Below are positions 42,237 through 52,093 of a stretch of DNA of 64,000 bases, one piece after another. Position 1 is the first letter of the stretch. Each line of letters opens with the position of its first letter. A model generated the notes under the pieces. The model made no database searches and was not told where the DNA came from. It saw only the letters and a list, made by a program, of their open reading frames with translations. Source of the stretch: Takakia lepidozioides (taxonomy: Eukaryota; Streptophyta; Takakiopsida; Takakiales; Takakiaceae); contig CM060734.1 of assembly GCA_030704615.1 (NCBI GenBank), positions 60,094,042-60,158,041 of the forward strand. The letters run 5' to 3'. The position numbers and the translations under genes were made by a program.

Positions 42237-43077
42237 TGTTAGAGGGCTGTTTGGGACTTAGATACATTTTACGGGTTTCTGTGGGGTACCCTTAATTTTT
42301 GCACAGACTGAGACCAACATGAGATTTAGGGGTGGCAGGCGCAGGCTTTAAGGGGGTTAGACAGTCAGACACAGCTCGTCACAGCTTCACACAGCCCGAC
42401 GCAGCTTTACACAGCCAGTCACAGCTCAGCACAGCTTAACACAGTCTGTCACAGTACATGGGGAACAGTTATCATTGACAGGGAACGACTGTGTGGGAAC
42501 GACATCTACAGAGGGAGCGTGTTACTTCAGGGGTGACGATTAGTTAGTTAGGTGATTAGAACAGCTTGCGGGTAGATTAGGCAGGGCGGCAACAGGAAGA
42601 GGATCATTACTTGGAGGGGGAGCACTGCTGGAGAAGGGGGAGACGTAACGGAGAACAAAAGAGTGAAGAGGAGATCAGGACTGGAGTGAGGCGGAATTCA
42701 TGCAAGCTGTAGGATTATATAGAAGGGTAGATTAGAGACACCATGACATAGGCATGATACATGATAAGTCTTAATCTGATACTTATTCGATACAATCATA
42801 CGGGTAGAAAGACTTGAATGAAGCTGTGGAATAAATGGATGAGTGAATGGAACCTGATAGATACTGAAGCAATCTGATGCTTCAGTATACACGGTAAGGT
42901 AAATTGATAACATGAAGGCAAGAAGGAATACAGATAGGAAGCACAACCATGATTCACTAGCTGTAGGTCATGACTGATTGTTCTGAGCGGGCTGAGTGCT
43001 TAGAGATATCCAACTCTTCTATCTTAGAGCTTCCACCTCGGATAGCGAAGGGATGGGTGAGTAAAAGCCGCTCGACA
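42237..43077 (+). repeat. Solo LTR of family T (T4) with 5-bp target duplication
   Basis: Starts TGTTAGAGGGCTG and ends GCCGCTCGACA. ACGGC flanks both sides (42232-42236 and 43078-43082). It fixes the real LTR ends of the family, and therefore shows that the ATG of ORF0 lies inside the LTR. A short CACAGCC tract lies at 42365-42455. Confidence 0.92.
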
Positions 43078-43190
43078 ACGGCAAGCAGCTACCTCTTTCA
43101 ACAAGAGGTCAGGCCCGAACCGCACAACCGGTTATGATACGGGAGGCCGGAAACCTTCAGCGAGGGTCAACGGCAAACCAGCCACAACGG
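43078..43190 (+). pseudogene. Penelope-like ORF1 fragment, right of the solo LTR
   Basis: Continues the ORF1 match to copy B (~50740-50850), with CTACCTCTTTCAACAAGAGG and GAACCGCACAACCGGTT. Lost near 43190, followed by CCTAAACCCTAAAC. Confidence 0.75.
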
Positions 43191-43236
43191 CCATGCAATA
43201 AATCCTAAACCCTAAACAGACCATGCATTAAACTCC

Positions 43237-43715
43237 TTCTCGAGTATTGCGTGTTAGATGAGCATCTAAGTCGTTCTCTACTGTGTCTATTCTCTAGCAA
43301 AAGAGATAGGGTATTATTCTCATGTCATCTCAGTGAAATAGTTTCAATCACATATATTTGCCTTTTTGCATATATTTGCAGTTGCATCTTAGAACATCTC
43401 AACAACACTTCTTTTTTAGCTTTATGTCTCTCTGGATCAACGCTATTAGTTTTGATTCCCAGGATCTAGATATCTATTTTTTTTGGTTCGGATTGTGTTC
43501 TTATTGCACCCGGTGCATTCGCGGTCCGCATCCTGTTGCACTGCTACATTTGTCTCCACTCTTTTATAGACCCTAAACCCTCAACCCTAAACTTTTTCGG
43601 AGCATAACCGGGCCCCCCTAAAAACTTTTTAGTTTGCACTGTGCTATTATTGCACCCGGTGCATTCGCGGTTCCAATTTGTTGTACTGCTACATTTGTAG
43701 TTCCAATCTTTTGTA
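43237..43715 (+). repeat. Penelope-like pLTR/5' region of copy A with a duplicated leader
   Basis: 43237-43430 matches 45270-45455 and, inverted, 53010-53090, so it flanks the RT as a pseudo-LTR. The leader segment (GCACCCGGTGCATTCGCGGT ... CTACATTTGT) occurs twice, at ~43505-43565 and ~43655-43710. CCCTAAACCCTCAACCC lies between the two. The leader then joins RT coding sequence directly at 43716. Confidence 0.7.
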
Positions 43716-44864
43716 GGCCCAAAATGCACAAACCTGTAGTGGTTGGGAGACCAATTTGTTCGTACAATGGGTACGTTTCTGAGCACGCATCCAAGTGGTT
43801 ACATTACCATTTGTTTCCTATTTTACTTCAGGAACGTAATCATTTGATAGATTCAATTTCTTTGTTGAGAGATCTGTCGAGTAGACAACTTCCTCGAGAT
43901 GTGTTTCTATTCACCTTTGATGTGGAGTCATTGTACCCTAGCATTCCTACTGGGGACGGGCTTCGACGATTGAAGGACATGATTACCGACAAGCTCAAGT
44001 CACCCCGGTTTGAAGGACTCGACGTGAGTCTTTCTCCCATGGTCTTGGAGAACAACTATCTTCAATTTGGCTCGAGCTATTGGCATCAGATCCGAGGCAC
44101 TGCAATGGGTAGCAATTTTGCTGTTGTACGCTTGTCTCTTTCTTTGCAGCTTAGAAAGAGAGTTGGCTTGCGCAGCAAGAGGTATATGGCCTTTGTACTA
44201 CAAGAGATACATCGATGACGGATTTGGAATCTGGGAAGGATCTTGGGCAAGTTTGGAGACTTGGCTCGATCGATACAACTATCTCAGTCCCACAATTCGC
44301 ATTCAAAGGGTGATCTCTGACTCTACTGTTGACATTCTTGATATTCAATTCTTCAAGGGAGCTGATTTTGTCAATAGTGGGATTCTATCTTCGAGATGTC
44401 ATCAGAAGGCACTCAACAGATATCGGTACTTGCCATGGACGTCCTGTCATCCGCGACACCAAAAACGACCATTCATCCTTGGTGAGCTACGCCGATACAC
44501 TTTGAGAGAAAGCACATGTGCAGGTTTTTCAGAGATCAGACGACTATTCTATGAACGACTGCGTGCTCGAGGCTATCCAAAGTCTTTTATCTTAGAGTGT
44601 TTTAGACTATGTGACTATGCACAACGTGCTACACTGTTAGCTTCAGAATCCACTCGTAAGTTGATGGGTAAGCGGACCCCCTTGGTTCTGAAACTTGAGC
44701 ATTTTCGATATACTCAAGCTCTAAAACTTGGGGGAGTCCTAAACCCTAAACTGCATGAGCATCTTCTGAAAGTTCCGCAGTTAGCATCTTTTGACAAACC
44801 TATGGTTTGTTGGAAAAAAACGAGGAATATACGTTCCTATTTAGTTCGTGCTAAGTTACAATAG
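43716..44864 (+). pseudogene. Penelope-like reverse transcriptase, copy A
   Basis: Begins mid-domain (PKMHKPVVVGRPICSYNGYV). RT motif A FTFDVESLYPSIP at ~43915, motif B GTAMGSNFAVV at ~44100, catalytic YIDDGFGIWEG at ~44210. A two-base loss near 44130 shifts the frame. The end reads KPMVCWKKTRNIRSYLVRAK and stops at 44864, where GIY-YIG endonuclease-bearing relatives would continue. No GIY-YIG domain is found after it. This matches endonuclease-deficient Penelope-like elements. Confidence 0.88.
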
Positions 44865-44876
44865 AGTCAATTATAT

Positions 44877-45045
44877 TGAAGGATATATTCTTGGCTTACA
44901 TGCATAAGTTGGAAAAAGTTTTTTTTTTTTTTTAGATAAAAGACCTTTTCTTGGCTAAAGGAGATATTCTTGGCTTACAGGCATAAGTTGGAAAAAAAAC
45001 TTTTTTTTTTTTAGATTTTTTTTTTTTTCTCGGCTAAAAGATACT
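44877..45045 (+). repeat. Tandem 3' untranslated units with long T runs
   Basis: The unit with GATATATTCTTGGCTTACATGC, GCATAAGTTGGAAAAA, a T run and TTGGCTAAAG occurs about twice. Copy C has one similar unit at 56370-56460. Confidence 0.7.
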
Positions 45046-45145
45046 TTTTGTTGTCTTTTTATCTTATGCTCTTTTTTAGACAACACTTATTCGACAGTAT
45101 ATAAGCTGGCGGTGAGGCTCATTGTACTTCTTTCCATTTCTTTCT

Positions 45146-45187
45146 TCCCACTGAAGAGCTCAAATTTTGAGCGAAACTAGTCTGGGG
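45146..45187 (+). ncRNA. Hammerhead ribozyme, type I, in the Penelope pLTR
   Basis: All core parts are present. CTGAAGA (45151-45157) is the CUGANGA box. Stem II pairs 45158-45163 with 45167-45172 (six perfect pairs, 3-nt loop). GAAA is 45173-45176. Stem III is A-C paired with G-T (45176-45177 with 45180-45181, 2-nt loop). The cleavage triplet GTC is 45180-45182. Stem I pairs TCCCA (45146-45150) with TGGGG (45183-45187). A very short stem III is what Penelope-type hammerheads usually have. It lies 280 bp after the RT stop of copy A, before the pLTR repeat. Confidence 0.85.
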
Positions 45188-45239
45188 CTTATAAAGATTT
45201 GCCAGTATTCTGCATATAAGTGTGTTTTGTCTCACTTTC

Positions 45240-45461
45240 TCCTTTGTGTTGTTGTACCTTACAGTTGCATTGTTTAGACTGTCTATCTAGTCATGCCTTT
45301 GCTGCTAGGTTTGTTCTCTAGTGCGTGTTTTTTCTTCCATAAGAGATAGGTTTTTGTTATCCTGTATTTACGGTGAAACAGTCTCAGTCATACACTTTAG
45401 TCATTTGCATGTCTTTGCAATTGCACTTTAGAACATATCAACATCTCTCATATCCTACCTA
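45240..45461 (+). repeat. Penelope pLTR/5' region (copy D), left of the pogo insertion
   Basis: Matches 43237-43430 and 53088-53165 (CATTTGCATGTCTTTGCAAT, TTAGAACATATCAACATC). Ends at the TA that is duplicated by the pogo insertion. It continues at 48879. Confidence 0.8.
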
Positions 45462-45485
45462 AGGTAGCGACATTTAAAAGTGTGC
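45462..45485 (+). repeat. Left terminal inverted repeat of the pogo-like element
   Basis: AGGTAGCGACATTTAAAAGT and on, matching the right end inverted with one difference at position 13. Confidence 0.93.
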
Positions 45486-45904
45486 GTTGCCTTTATCTGT
45501 CCCCTATTTTTGATGAATAAAGTCACCCTTTTCATCCTAGTACTGTGCACTTTTGCAATGGAGGTAGTTCAAGGTTCATTATTACTTTGGATTAGGTACA
45601 CTAGTGGGTGTTTTTGGAGTACAAGGGGATTAATTAATGGTGGATTAGTGAAGCTAATTAAGCAGCCGACTAATGATTCTCATTTCAAATTCCTCATTTG
45701 TTTTTGAAAGTGGAGGCGGGTGTTTTGGGACAACGGCCAGTTAATACAGCAGTCAGGCATGAATGCAAATAGGATGCATGGTTCACTCTATATACTACTA
45801 TAGTGCACACACTTTATCACACTTCAGTTTACTACAATAGCAATTCATGGAGCGATAGACATGGATTTCTGTCCTAGCTAGGCATTCAGATTACTACCAG
45901 ACAC

Positions 45905-47460
45905 AGAGGAGGAACACAATGCTACCCAAGAGCACGATAATGATAGTAGTGATCGTGAGAGTGAGGAATCTGGAGGTACTAGACAGCAGCCAGGGCAAAG
46001 AGGCAAGGGATCTGAGGACGATGAGTATGAGAATTTTGCATGGGCACAAGACCCAGCCGAGGAGTGGACGGAAGTGCATTATGCAGCTGGGTCAGAGGAC
46101 CGGTTGTAGTTCCAGATCAGACACCTGCTAGGGAATCCCCACCACCAATCGATGTAACTCCAGTCTTGAGACGAGCATCCCAGCAAACACCTACAAGGAA
46201 TTATGGAGGGCCCCAATTATATGCAGCCGGGGAAGGGATCAACTCACGTACCAGATCGGGTGCTCGGCCCCGCCAAAATGGCAATTGGAGTGACCAAGCT
46301 CTTGCTGGCGCCTTGGCAGCAATCGAGGCTGGGTCGTCAATCCGGGGTGCTGCAAGGCAATTCACCATACCTACAGCTACTCTACGGGCCCACATGTATG
46401 GAACCATTCGTAGCAGATGTCGTGGCAAACATGGGGTTATGAGTGATGAAGAAGAACGATTGTTGGTAGCATACATTGAGAGAATGCATGACGTAGGGCA
46501 TTCATTGACACTAACTCAGATCAGATTGAAGATGGGTGAGATCTGTCAGCTAAGGATTACACCGTTCGTCAATGGAATACCTGGTTTGGGATGGCTACGC
46601 TGGTTTAGGAAGAGACACCCTCATCTAAGCCTACGAGTTGCTCAAGGTCTGGAGCAGGGAAGGGCCAAGGGCCTCTGCCAAGAGAACGTTGACAGCTTCT
46701 ATGCTAACCTAGGCGATCTATACAACAAAAACAACTACGACCAAGAGCGGATTTGGAACTGTGACGAGTCGGGGGCGCAGGCAGGAAGAAATGGCGGATC
46801 TCGCATGGTGCACTCCATTTGTCCAGATGAGAGGGAGTGGCTCTTCGTATTGACCTGCATTAATGCAGCAGGTAGTTCAATTCCTAATTTTTAAATTTTC
46901 AAAGGCAAACGCTTTCGTCGTATCTACATTGAGAGATGTGAGACGGGGGCCACAATGGCAATGCAACCAAAAGCATGGATGACAGGGATCATATTCTCTA
47001 AATGGATCTCACATTTTCTTGCATCAGTTAGAGGCATGGGGAACGAGATTACAGAGGAGAGGAGACATCTGCTGATCCTTGATGGCCATAACAACCATGT
47101 CACAATCAATGTTGTCCACCAAGCTAGGTCAGTTGGACTCGATCTGATCACGTTGCCATCCCATACATCGCACGCACTGCAACCTCTGGATGTCTCCGTA
47201 TTCAAGCCCTTCAAGACTGCATTTCAAAACTACAGGGATATATGGAGTATAGCAAACAAAGGGAAGCCAGCAAAGAAAGAGAATCTGGCGCAATGGGTTT
47301 CTTTGGGATTGAAGAAGGCACTGTCAGAAGTCAACATTAAAAAATGATTCTCCACCACCGGGATCTGGCCTCTACGGCCTACTGCAATGGCAAACAAGAT
47401 GGGGCCATCATCTACTTTTGCACAAGATCCACCTGCAGAAGATCAAGATCACACAGCGAA
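45905..47460 (+). pseudogene. pogo-like DDE transposase, decayed
   Basis: An acidic N-terminal frame (DNDSSDRESEESGG) precedes the main ORF 46040-46894. Helix-turn-helix of the Psq/CENP-B type: NWSDQALAGALAAIEAGSSI, RGAARQFTIP. A second DNA-binding part includes LRWFRKRHPHLS. The catalytic domain has the first D in RIWNCDESGAQ (~46755-46785). After an in-frame TAA (46892-46894) the same frame continues with LLILDGHNNHVTINVV (second D) and LPSHTSHALQPLDVSVFKPF. A frameshift at ~47340 follows, after which GFSTTGIWPLRP-type sequence reads in the third frame. The known family cuts and pastes at TA. Confidence 0.88.
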
Positions 47461-47509
47461 GACAATCAATCACATGAGGACAAGCAACCGGATCCAGCCA
47501 TTGAAGAGG

Positions 47510-48249
47510 TGATAGGCAACATGGTTCCCGAAACCCAAGAGGAATGTATGCACTACTATGTGCATATGGAGGATGATGACGGGCCCACAGATCAGGCCCC
47601 TAATGATGAGAGCAGCCTGGAATCCCAACCACTTGCCCGAGACCAGGAGCTCTCGATGCTCGCATTCACGGGTCCCACTAGTATAGCCAGGTTTCTCACC
47701 CTTGCGGAGGCTCCTGCACCCACTAGAAGACGAACGACTCAAGATGGGCAAGTGTTAATCGATTACTCCAAATCCATAATTATGACCAGCGACGACTACG
47801 TCAACTCCCTTGAGCAGAAAACACGACTCAAGGCGGAAGCAATTGCAGCCAAAGAGAAGAAACAAGAGGACCAGCGCATTGCACGGGAAAAGAAGGTAGT
47901 AGAAAAATTAGCCAAGCAAGAGGCGACTCGGATCAGAAAGGAAGAAGCGGCAGCAAAGAAAGCATATGACGCACAATGGACAAACAAGGCATTGGGGGAG
48001 TATGGCGATCGCTTGCAGGCACTGATGAAGTCGGGAGGGCCCATTAGGCACCATGCCCCGTTCTGTGGATTGATTCTGAACATATGCAGGTATAACCAAG
48101 CCATGGCAATCCGGCAACGTCGAGCAAAGAAAAATGGTGAAGACACCAGCCAATTCGTCACCGTGGCTTCTAGTTGGGCACACGGGCATCAGTTACATGG
48201 GGTCCCACACTTGACACCACATAGGGGTGTGATTGACGGAAGACAGTGA
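47510..48249 (+). pseudogene. C-terminal region of the pogo-like protein
   Basis: Open in the frame of 47344. An acidic part (MEDDDGPTDQAPNDESS), TSIARFLTLAEAPAPTRRRT, then a K/E/A-rich coiled coil (KLAKQEATRIRKEEAAAKKA) and a basic end. This is probably the transposase tail after the frameshift. 48250-48854 has no gene that I can see. Confidence 0.6.
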
Positions 48250-48854
48250 GAGCATGCATAACTGAAGACACCCTAAAGTCCACGAACAAGGAGGAGCAGG
48301 TCTGTGGCAGGAGTTGCCTTGGAATGGCGGGAGAATGGGAAATGAGGGGGTTTTGGAGTCTTCCAGGTGTGTCTCTGGGATGGTTACTTTAAGGTTCTAA
48401 GATGGCCATGTCTGAGGATTTGTAGGTCATCTAAGGGCAGATTTAGGGGTTCTATTTGATACCTGAATGGTCAGATTTTGCGCAAGTTGTGATTCATGCA
48501 AGGTAAGTTATGGGTGCTTCCATAGGTAGATGCACGGATTTCCCTGTTGGGAGGTGGGTACATCTGGGCCCACACATGGCTTGGTTTTGGTAATTTTTGA
48601 GAAAGGTGTAGGTGCACACCTTGTGCACTCATGACACCTTTAAGCGCATGTCAAGGAACAATGTATGGCATTACAGGAGGGACCTACTGAGCAGAAGTGG
48701 GATAATATGTACTTTGACTTTGATAATTCATATATAATACATTAATGATTGGAAAATTATGTGCTTTACACAACAGAGTGCTGCTTCATTTGCTATTCAA
48801 CTCATGTAATTTTTGTGGACACCGCACCCTTTGAGCATTGCACACTACTTAAAA

Positions 48855-48878
48855 GCACACTTTTAGATGTCGCTACCT
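48855..48878 (-). repeat. Right terminal inverted repeat of the pogo-like element
   Basis: Inverted match to 45462-45485, followed by TA. Confidence 0.93.
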
Positions 48879-49050
48879 TATGTCTTCATAATCATCTCTT
48901 TGAGTTTTTCTATAGACATCTTGAAGTTTTTTCCAGAGCATAACCGCCCCCCCTAAAAACTTTTTAGTATGCACTGTGCTACTATTGCACCTGATGCATT
49001 CGCGGTTCAAATTTGTTGTACTGCTACATTTATAGTTCCAATCTTTTATA
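48879..49050 (+). repeat. Penelope 5' leader (copy D), right of the pogo insertion
   Basis: Matches copy C 53163-53345: TTTGAGTTTTTCTATAGA, CATCTTGAAGTTTTTTCC, GCATAACCG then a C run, CACTGTGCTA and TTCCAATCTTTT. It ends in the telomere-like tract rather than in ORF1. Confidence 0.85.
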
Positions 49051-49104
49051 TACCCTAAACCCTAAAATTCTAAAACCCTTAAACCCTTAACCCTAAACCC
49101 TCGA
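49050..49104 (+). repeat. Degenerate plant telomere-type repeat (CCCTAAA)n
   Basis: Six to seven CCCTAAA-like units with small errors (ACCCTAAACCCTAAAATTC, AACCCTTAAACCC). It lies between the leader of copy D and the 3' end of copy B (minus). Confidence 0.85.
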
Positions 49105-49152
49105 GTGTACGAAGAGTAGTCGAGCTTAAGAACAAGGGGGGCCCGTTTACCC

Positions 49153-50590
49153 TCAATTGCGCGTTGCGTCTGTTGGTCGAGTAGAGAGGATCTGAGGTCG
49201 TAGGAGATCTTGGTGAAGCAACTCCAGATGAACGCCGCTGGATAACCTCAGGCTCGAAGACGTTTGTAAAACAAAAGTCGCAAATGGTTGAACCCTTGGA
49301 TGGTGCTTTCTCGTACTACATACCGTTGGAGCTCGCCGATGACGAAGCTTTCTTTTGGTGATGTGGATGCCACGAGGACCAAGGCAAGTATTGATACTTG
49401 TTCTGGGCCTTTTGATGACATCTAGTAGAGCGCCGTCGAGTTTGGATGAAGTCGTCTCCTTTGAAGAAGATGATATCCAAGATGTCGCGGACGTCGGGCT
49501 TATGGCGGTCGTGATTTTGATGCCATCAAACATGGAACTGTAGTTCCATAACCAGGACCGGAGGCTCTTTTCGGAGCCTACCCAGATGCCAAAGCCATCG
49601 TCGATATAGCGCTTAAGATAAAGCAGCTCTTGCTCCGATGGGCACACGTACTCCATGTACATCTCCAACCGACAAAGGAACAAACAAGCATAAACAACTG
49701 TAAAGTTGCTCCCCATAGCCATCCCGCGAATTTGGTGCCAAAAACTACCATTGAACTCAAGGTAATGGTGTTTCAAGACTAATCCAGCGAGGGTCATGAT
49801 CAGGTCTGTTTTGTGTTTGGTGAAATTACCTCCAATAGCACATTCGAGCTCATACAAGCCGAGCTCGGTGATGATGCTGGGATATAGAGATTCCACGTCA
49901 AACGCAAAAAGAAGAGCATGCGAGGGGACCTCAAGTTGGAAAACCTCTCGAAGAAGCGTGAGAGAATCAACCAAATGAGTGGATTCCTTGAGAGGTACCG
50001 GAAGGAATTGGTGATGGAGCCAAATTGAAGCATGCTCGAAGATGTAGTTGTTGTAGGAACAGATGGGTCTTCCAACAAGCACGGGTTTGTGCACCTTCGG
50101 AATGAAGTACAAAGCACAAGCTCGAAAGTCCATGGACGACCGAGGGCGTTGGCGGATGTAATTCCATTCTTTGGTGGAGATCGCAAACCTGTAGATTGGA
50201 TGGCAAGCTAGCAACTCGGCAGACAAGGTCGTGCATTGCGGACGATTCGATCCAAACGGCTAGACAAAAGATCATTACCTTCTCGAATGATGGCCTCGAG
50301 TGGTTGAGATTCCACTGGTGGATTGAATGATGGATTCGGAACGCGCCAAAGAGGAACCTCATCGTTGTCTTTGCCGGAGAAGAACGTTCGCAACCTCAAG
50401 CTTTGAGCAAAATTGTTGAATTCGGTAATGATTGAAGATCGGGAAGGGGGAAGAGGACGAGGAATGTAATTGAGACCAAGGCCCATGAGTTGTCGCTCCG
50501 CAAAGGAGAGAACCCTCTTGCTATAGTTGTGGATAGCAGGTTGGTGACCTTGCATTCCACTTGGGAGGGAGTCTTCCTAGCAAAGAGCAA
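49153..50590 (-). pseudogene. Penelope-like reverse transcriptase, copy B
   Basis: The minus-strand ORF pieces 50555-50208 (LGLNYIPRPLPPS, LWRVPNPSFNPPVES) and 50226-49153 carry the RT. Motifs: PKVHKPVLVGRPICSYN, FAFDVESLYPSI, GMAMGSNFTVVYACLF and YIDDGFGIWVG. A frameshift near 49500 scrambles the thumb. About 200 bases of the region between the N-terminal part and the palm are missing relative to copy C. The catalytic YIDD is intact. It is a different subfamily from A and C (clearly diverged protein). No GIY-YIG domain seen. Confidence 0.85.
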
Positions 50591-50610
50591 CAAAGCGTAA
50601 GCCTTCGGGT

Positions 50611-51681
50611 CTACGAGCAGGTACCAGAAGAGACTCCTCGTGCGCCCCCGCGTCTGTGAGGAGGTATGTATGGCCGTTTTGACTTCGTCGTCGTCGTCGT
50701 CGTCGTCGTCATCGTCGTCGCACCCTTCGTCGTGGCCGATTTTCCGTTGACCCTCGCTGAAGGTTTCCGGCCTCCCATACCAGAACCGGTTGTGCGGTTC
50801 GGGCCTGACCTCTTGTTGAAAGAGGTAGGTGACGCAGCAGAACGGGTGGAGACCCGGATACCTTTCTGCTGCTTGCCCTTTTCCAACTTTCCGCCAGGAT
50901 TCGCCTTAGACTTACTAGCCGGTTTGGTCCCAGGCTTCTGGGCCTTAGGTTTCACCTGGATAGAATTCACCACCTTCTTCACCTCCTTGAGTACTTCCTT
51001 GACCACCTCGCATTTCACGAGTGTAGCAATGGACGGTTCCACAAGGAGGGTCTCCGCTTCTTCCATAGCACCTTCCCGAGCAACGTTGTGAGCGGCGATA
51101 GCCGCGGCCTTGCTAACGTCGGAAAGTTGTTTGTGAATGAGAAATGCATCTACATGAGTAACAGAGAGATTGCTAAGATGAAGATGCCATGACTCAATGG
51201 AAGACTTAGAATTGTCACCTATTAAATTTAAGGATCGTAAAGGCAAAATCAAATCCGAGAGGCGAGTCTCAAAGACTGGTTTCAATTGCTCGAGCTTGTT
51301 GGGCAAACTAGCAAGTCGAGATTCTTGGGCTTTGATAAGTGCTTGAAAGCACTTGATCCAATATGCGGTTGTGCATTCGGCCAGGCTCGCATCAAGGACG
51401 GATTGGGCCTCAGGATCTCCTATTTGAAGTTTAGGAGGACTCATTCTAAGGGAGTTGGGTGTGGTGTCTTCTTCGAATTGCACTCGCAATTTTTGAAGGT
51501 ACTTGGAAGTCTTTTCATGCTCATGCCTAAGACTTTTGAATTCCTTGACCGATGTATGCACAAATGCAAGCAAAGGGGGAGGAATGGAGATATCCATGTT
51601 AGAAGAAGAAGACGCGGATGCATGAGAATGGCCGACGCCTAAGCTAGGACATGGACGTTTGTTACCTGCTAGTTTCGCCAT
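50611..51681 (-). CDS. Penelope-like ORF1, copy B
   Basis: An uninterrupted 356-residue ORF upstream of the RT. N-terminal half helical (SVKEFKSLRHEHEKTSKYLQ, VFETRLSDLILPLRSL). The C-terminal half is very basic (KPKAQKPGTKPASKSKANPG), with a Thr run from an (ACG)n repeat and an Arg/Gly end (PYIPPHRRGGARG). Probably an RNA-binding nucleocapsid-like protein. Position and basicity match copy C's ORF1 although sequence similarity is low. Fragments at 42050 and 43078 are close relatives. Confidence 0.75.
   Translation of the reverse strand: MAKLAGNKRPCPSLGVGHSHASASSSSNMDISIPPPLLAFVHTSVKEFKSLRHEHEKTSKYLQKLRVQFEEDTTPNSLRMSPPKLQIGDPEAQSVLDASLAECTTAYWIKCFQALIKAQESRLASLPNKLEQLKPVFETRLSDLILPLRSLNLIGDNSKSSIESWHLHLSNLSVTHVDAFLIHKQLSDVSKAAAIAAHNVAREGAMEEAETLLVEPSIATLVKCEVVKEVLKEVKKVVNSIQVKPKAQKPGTKPASKSKANPGGKLEKGKQQKGIRVSTRSAASPTSFNKRSGPNRTTGSGMGGRKPSARVNGKSATTKGATTMTTTTTTTTKSKRPYIPPHRRGGARGVSSGTCS
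50683..50720. repeat. Trinucleotide microsatellite (CGT)n in Penelope ORF1
   Basis: About twelve TCG/CGT triplets with one interruption (ATCG). In the ORF1 strand they code for a run of eight Thr. Confidence 0.95.
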
Positions 51682-51704
51682 CGGAAAAAGAGTTTAGGGT
51701 TTAG

Positions 51705-52093
51705 CGTGGTCAACAAAGGTAACAAAAAATAGAAAAAATACTGGAAAAAGACACAGTAATTGTTAAGGGGGGCCGGTTCAGACCCAAATACAAATGCAAT
51801 GGAAACCAAGACAAATTCATACAAAGTACGCCTATCGTGCCTAAAGGGATGCTATAAGACTATTATGTCTTATGCAAGGACTCCCGCCCTCACGAGATAA
51901 GGTTCTCTAATTGAAGAATGAGGCACTTTTGCTCCAACCGCAAGTTTTTTTAAGTTTGCATCTCCTTGTTTAGCGACAAAAATCTTCCTCACTATGGGCA
52001 AGCATGCGCTCAAGGCAATCACAAACATAAGGTCAAGTCTCAATCCCTAGTTGGAAAACTTATATGCCCCACCTTCAAAAAGAGGTTCGTACC
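51705..52093. repeat. Dispersed repeat R1 (right copy)
   Basis: Close match to 14401-14793, including GGGGGGCCGGTTC and GGGATGCTATAAGAC. Here it runs on past AGAGGTTCG into CCTCTAAGGAAGAATGGG, so the right neighbour differs from the left copy, which C1 interrupts. Confidence 0.8.

Larger units (their letters stand above)
45462..48878 (+). mobile_element. pogo-like DNA transposon, 3.4 kb, complete ends
   Basis: 24-bp terminal inverted repeats (45462-45485 and 48855-48878, starting AGGTAGCGACAT) with one mismatch. TA on both sides (45460-45461 and 48879-48880). The unoccupied site exists in Penelope copy C at 53155-53175 (CCTACCTATGTGTCTTC). It carries a DDE transposase of the pogo/Tigger type. 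Confidence 0.93.

Noticed and set aside
47796-48161. Minus-strand ORF with a hydrophobic look
   Set aside because: Opposite strand of the K/E/A-rich tail of the pogo-like protein. Such stretches give hydrophobic antisense ORFs.
49050-49104. True chromosome end
   Set aside because: Only six to seven imperfect heptamers, flanked on both sides by tens of kb of element DNA. An interstitial tract is the simplest reading.
50666-51091. Plus-strand ORF with a valine run (FVVVVVVVVIVV)
   Set aside because: Shadow of the Penelope ORF1 on the minus strand. The valine run is the (CGT)n microsatellite read on the other strand.
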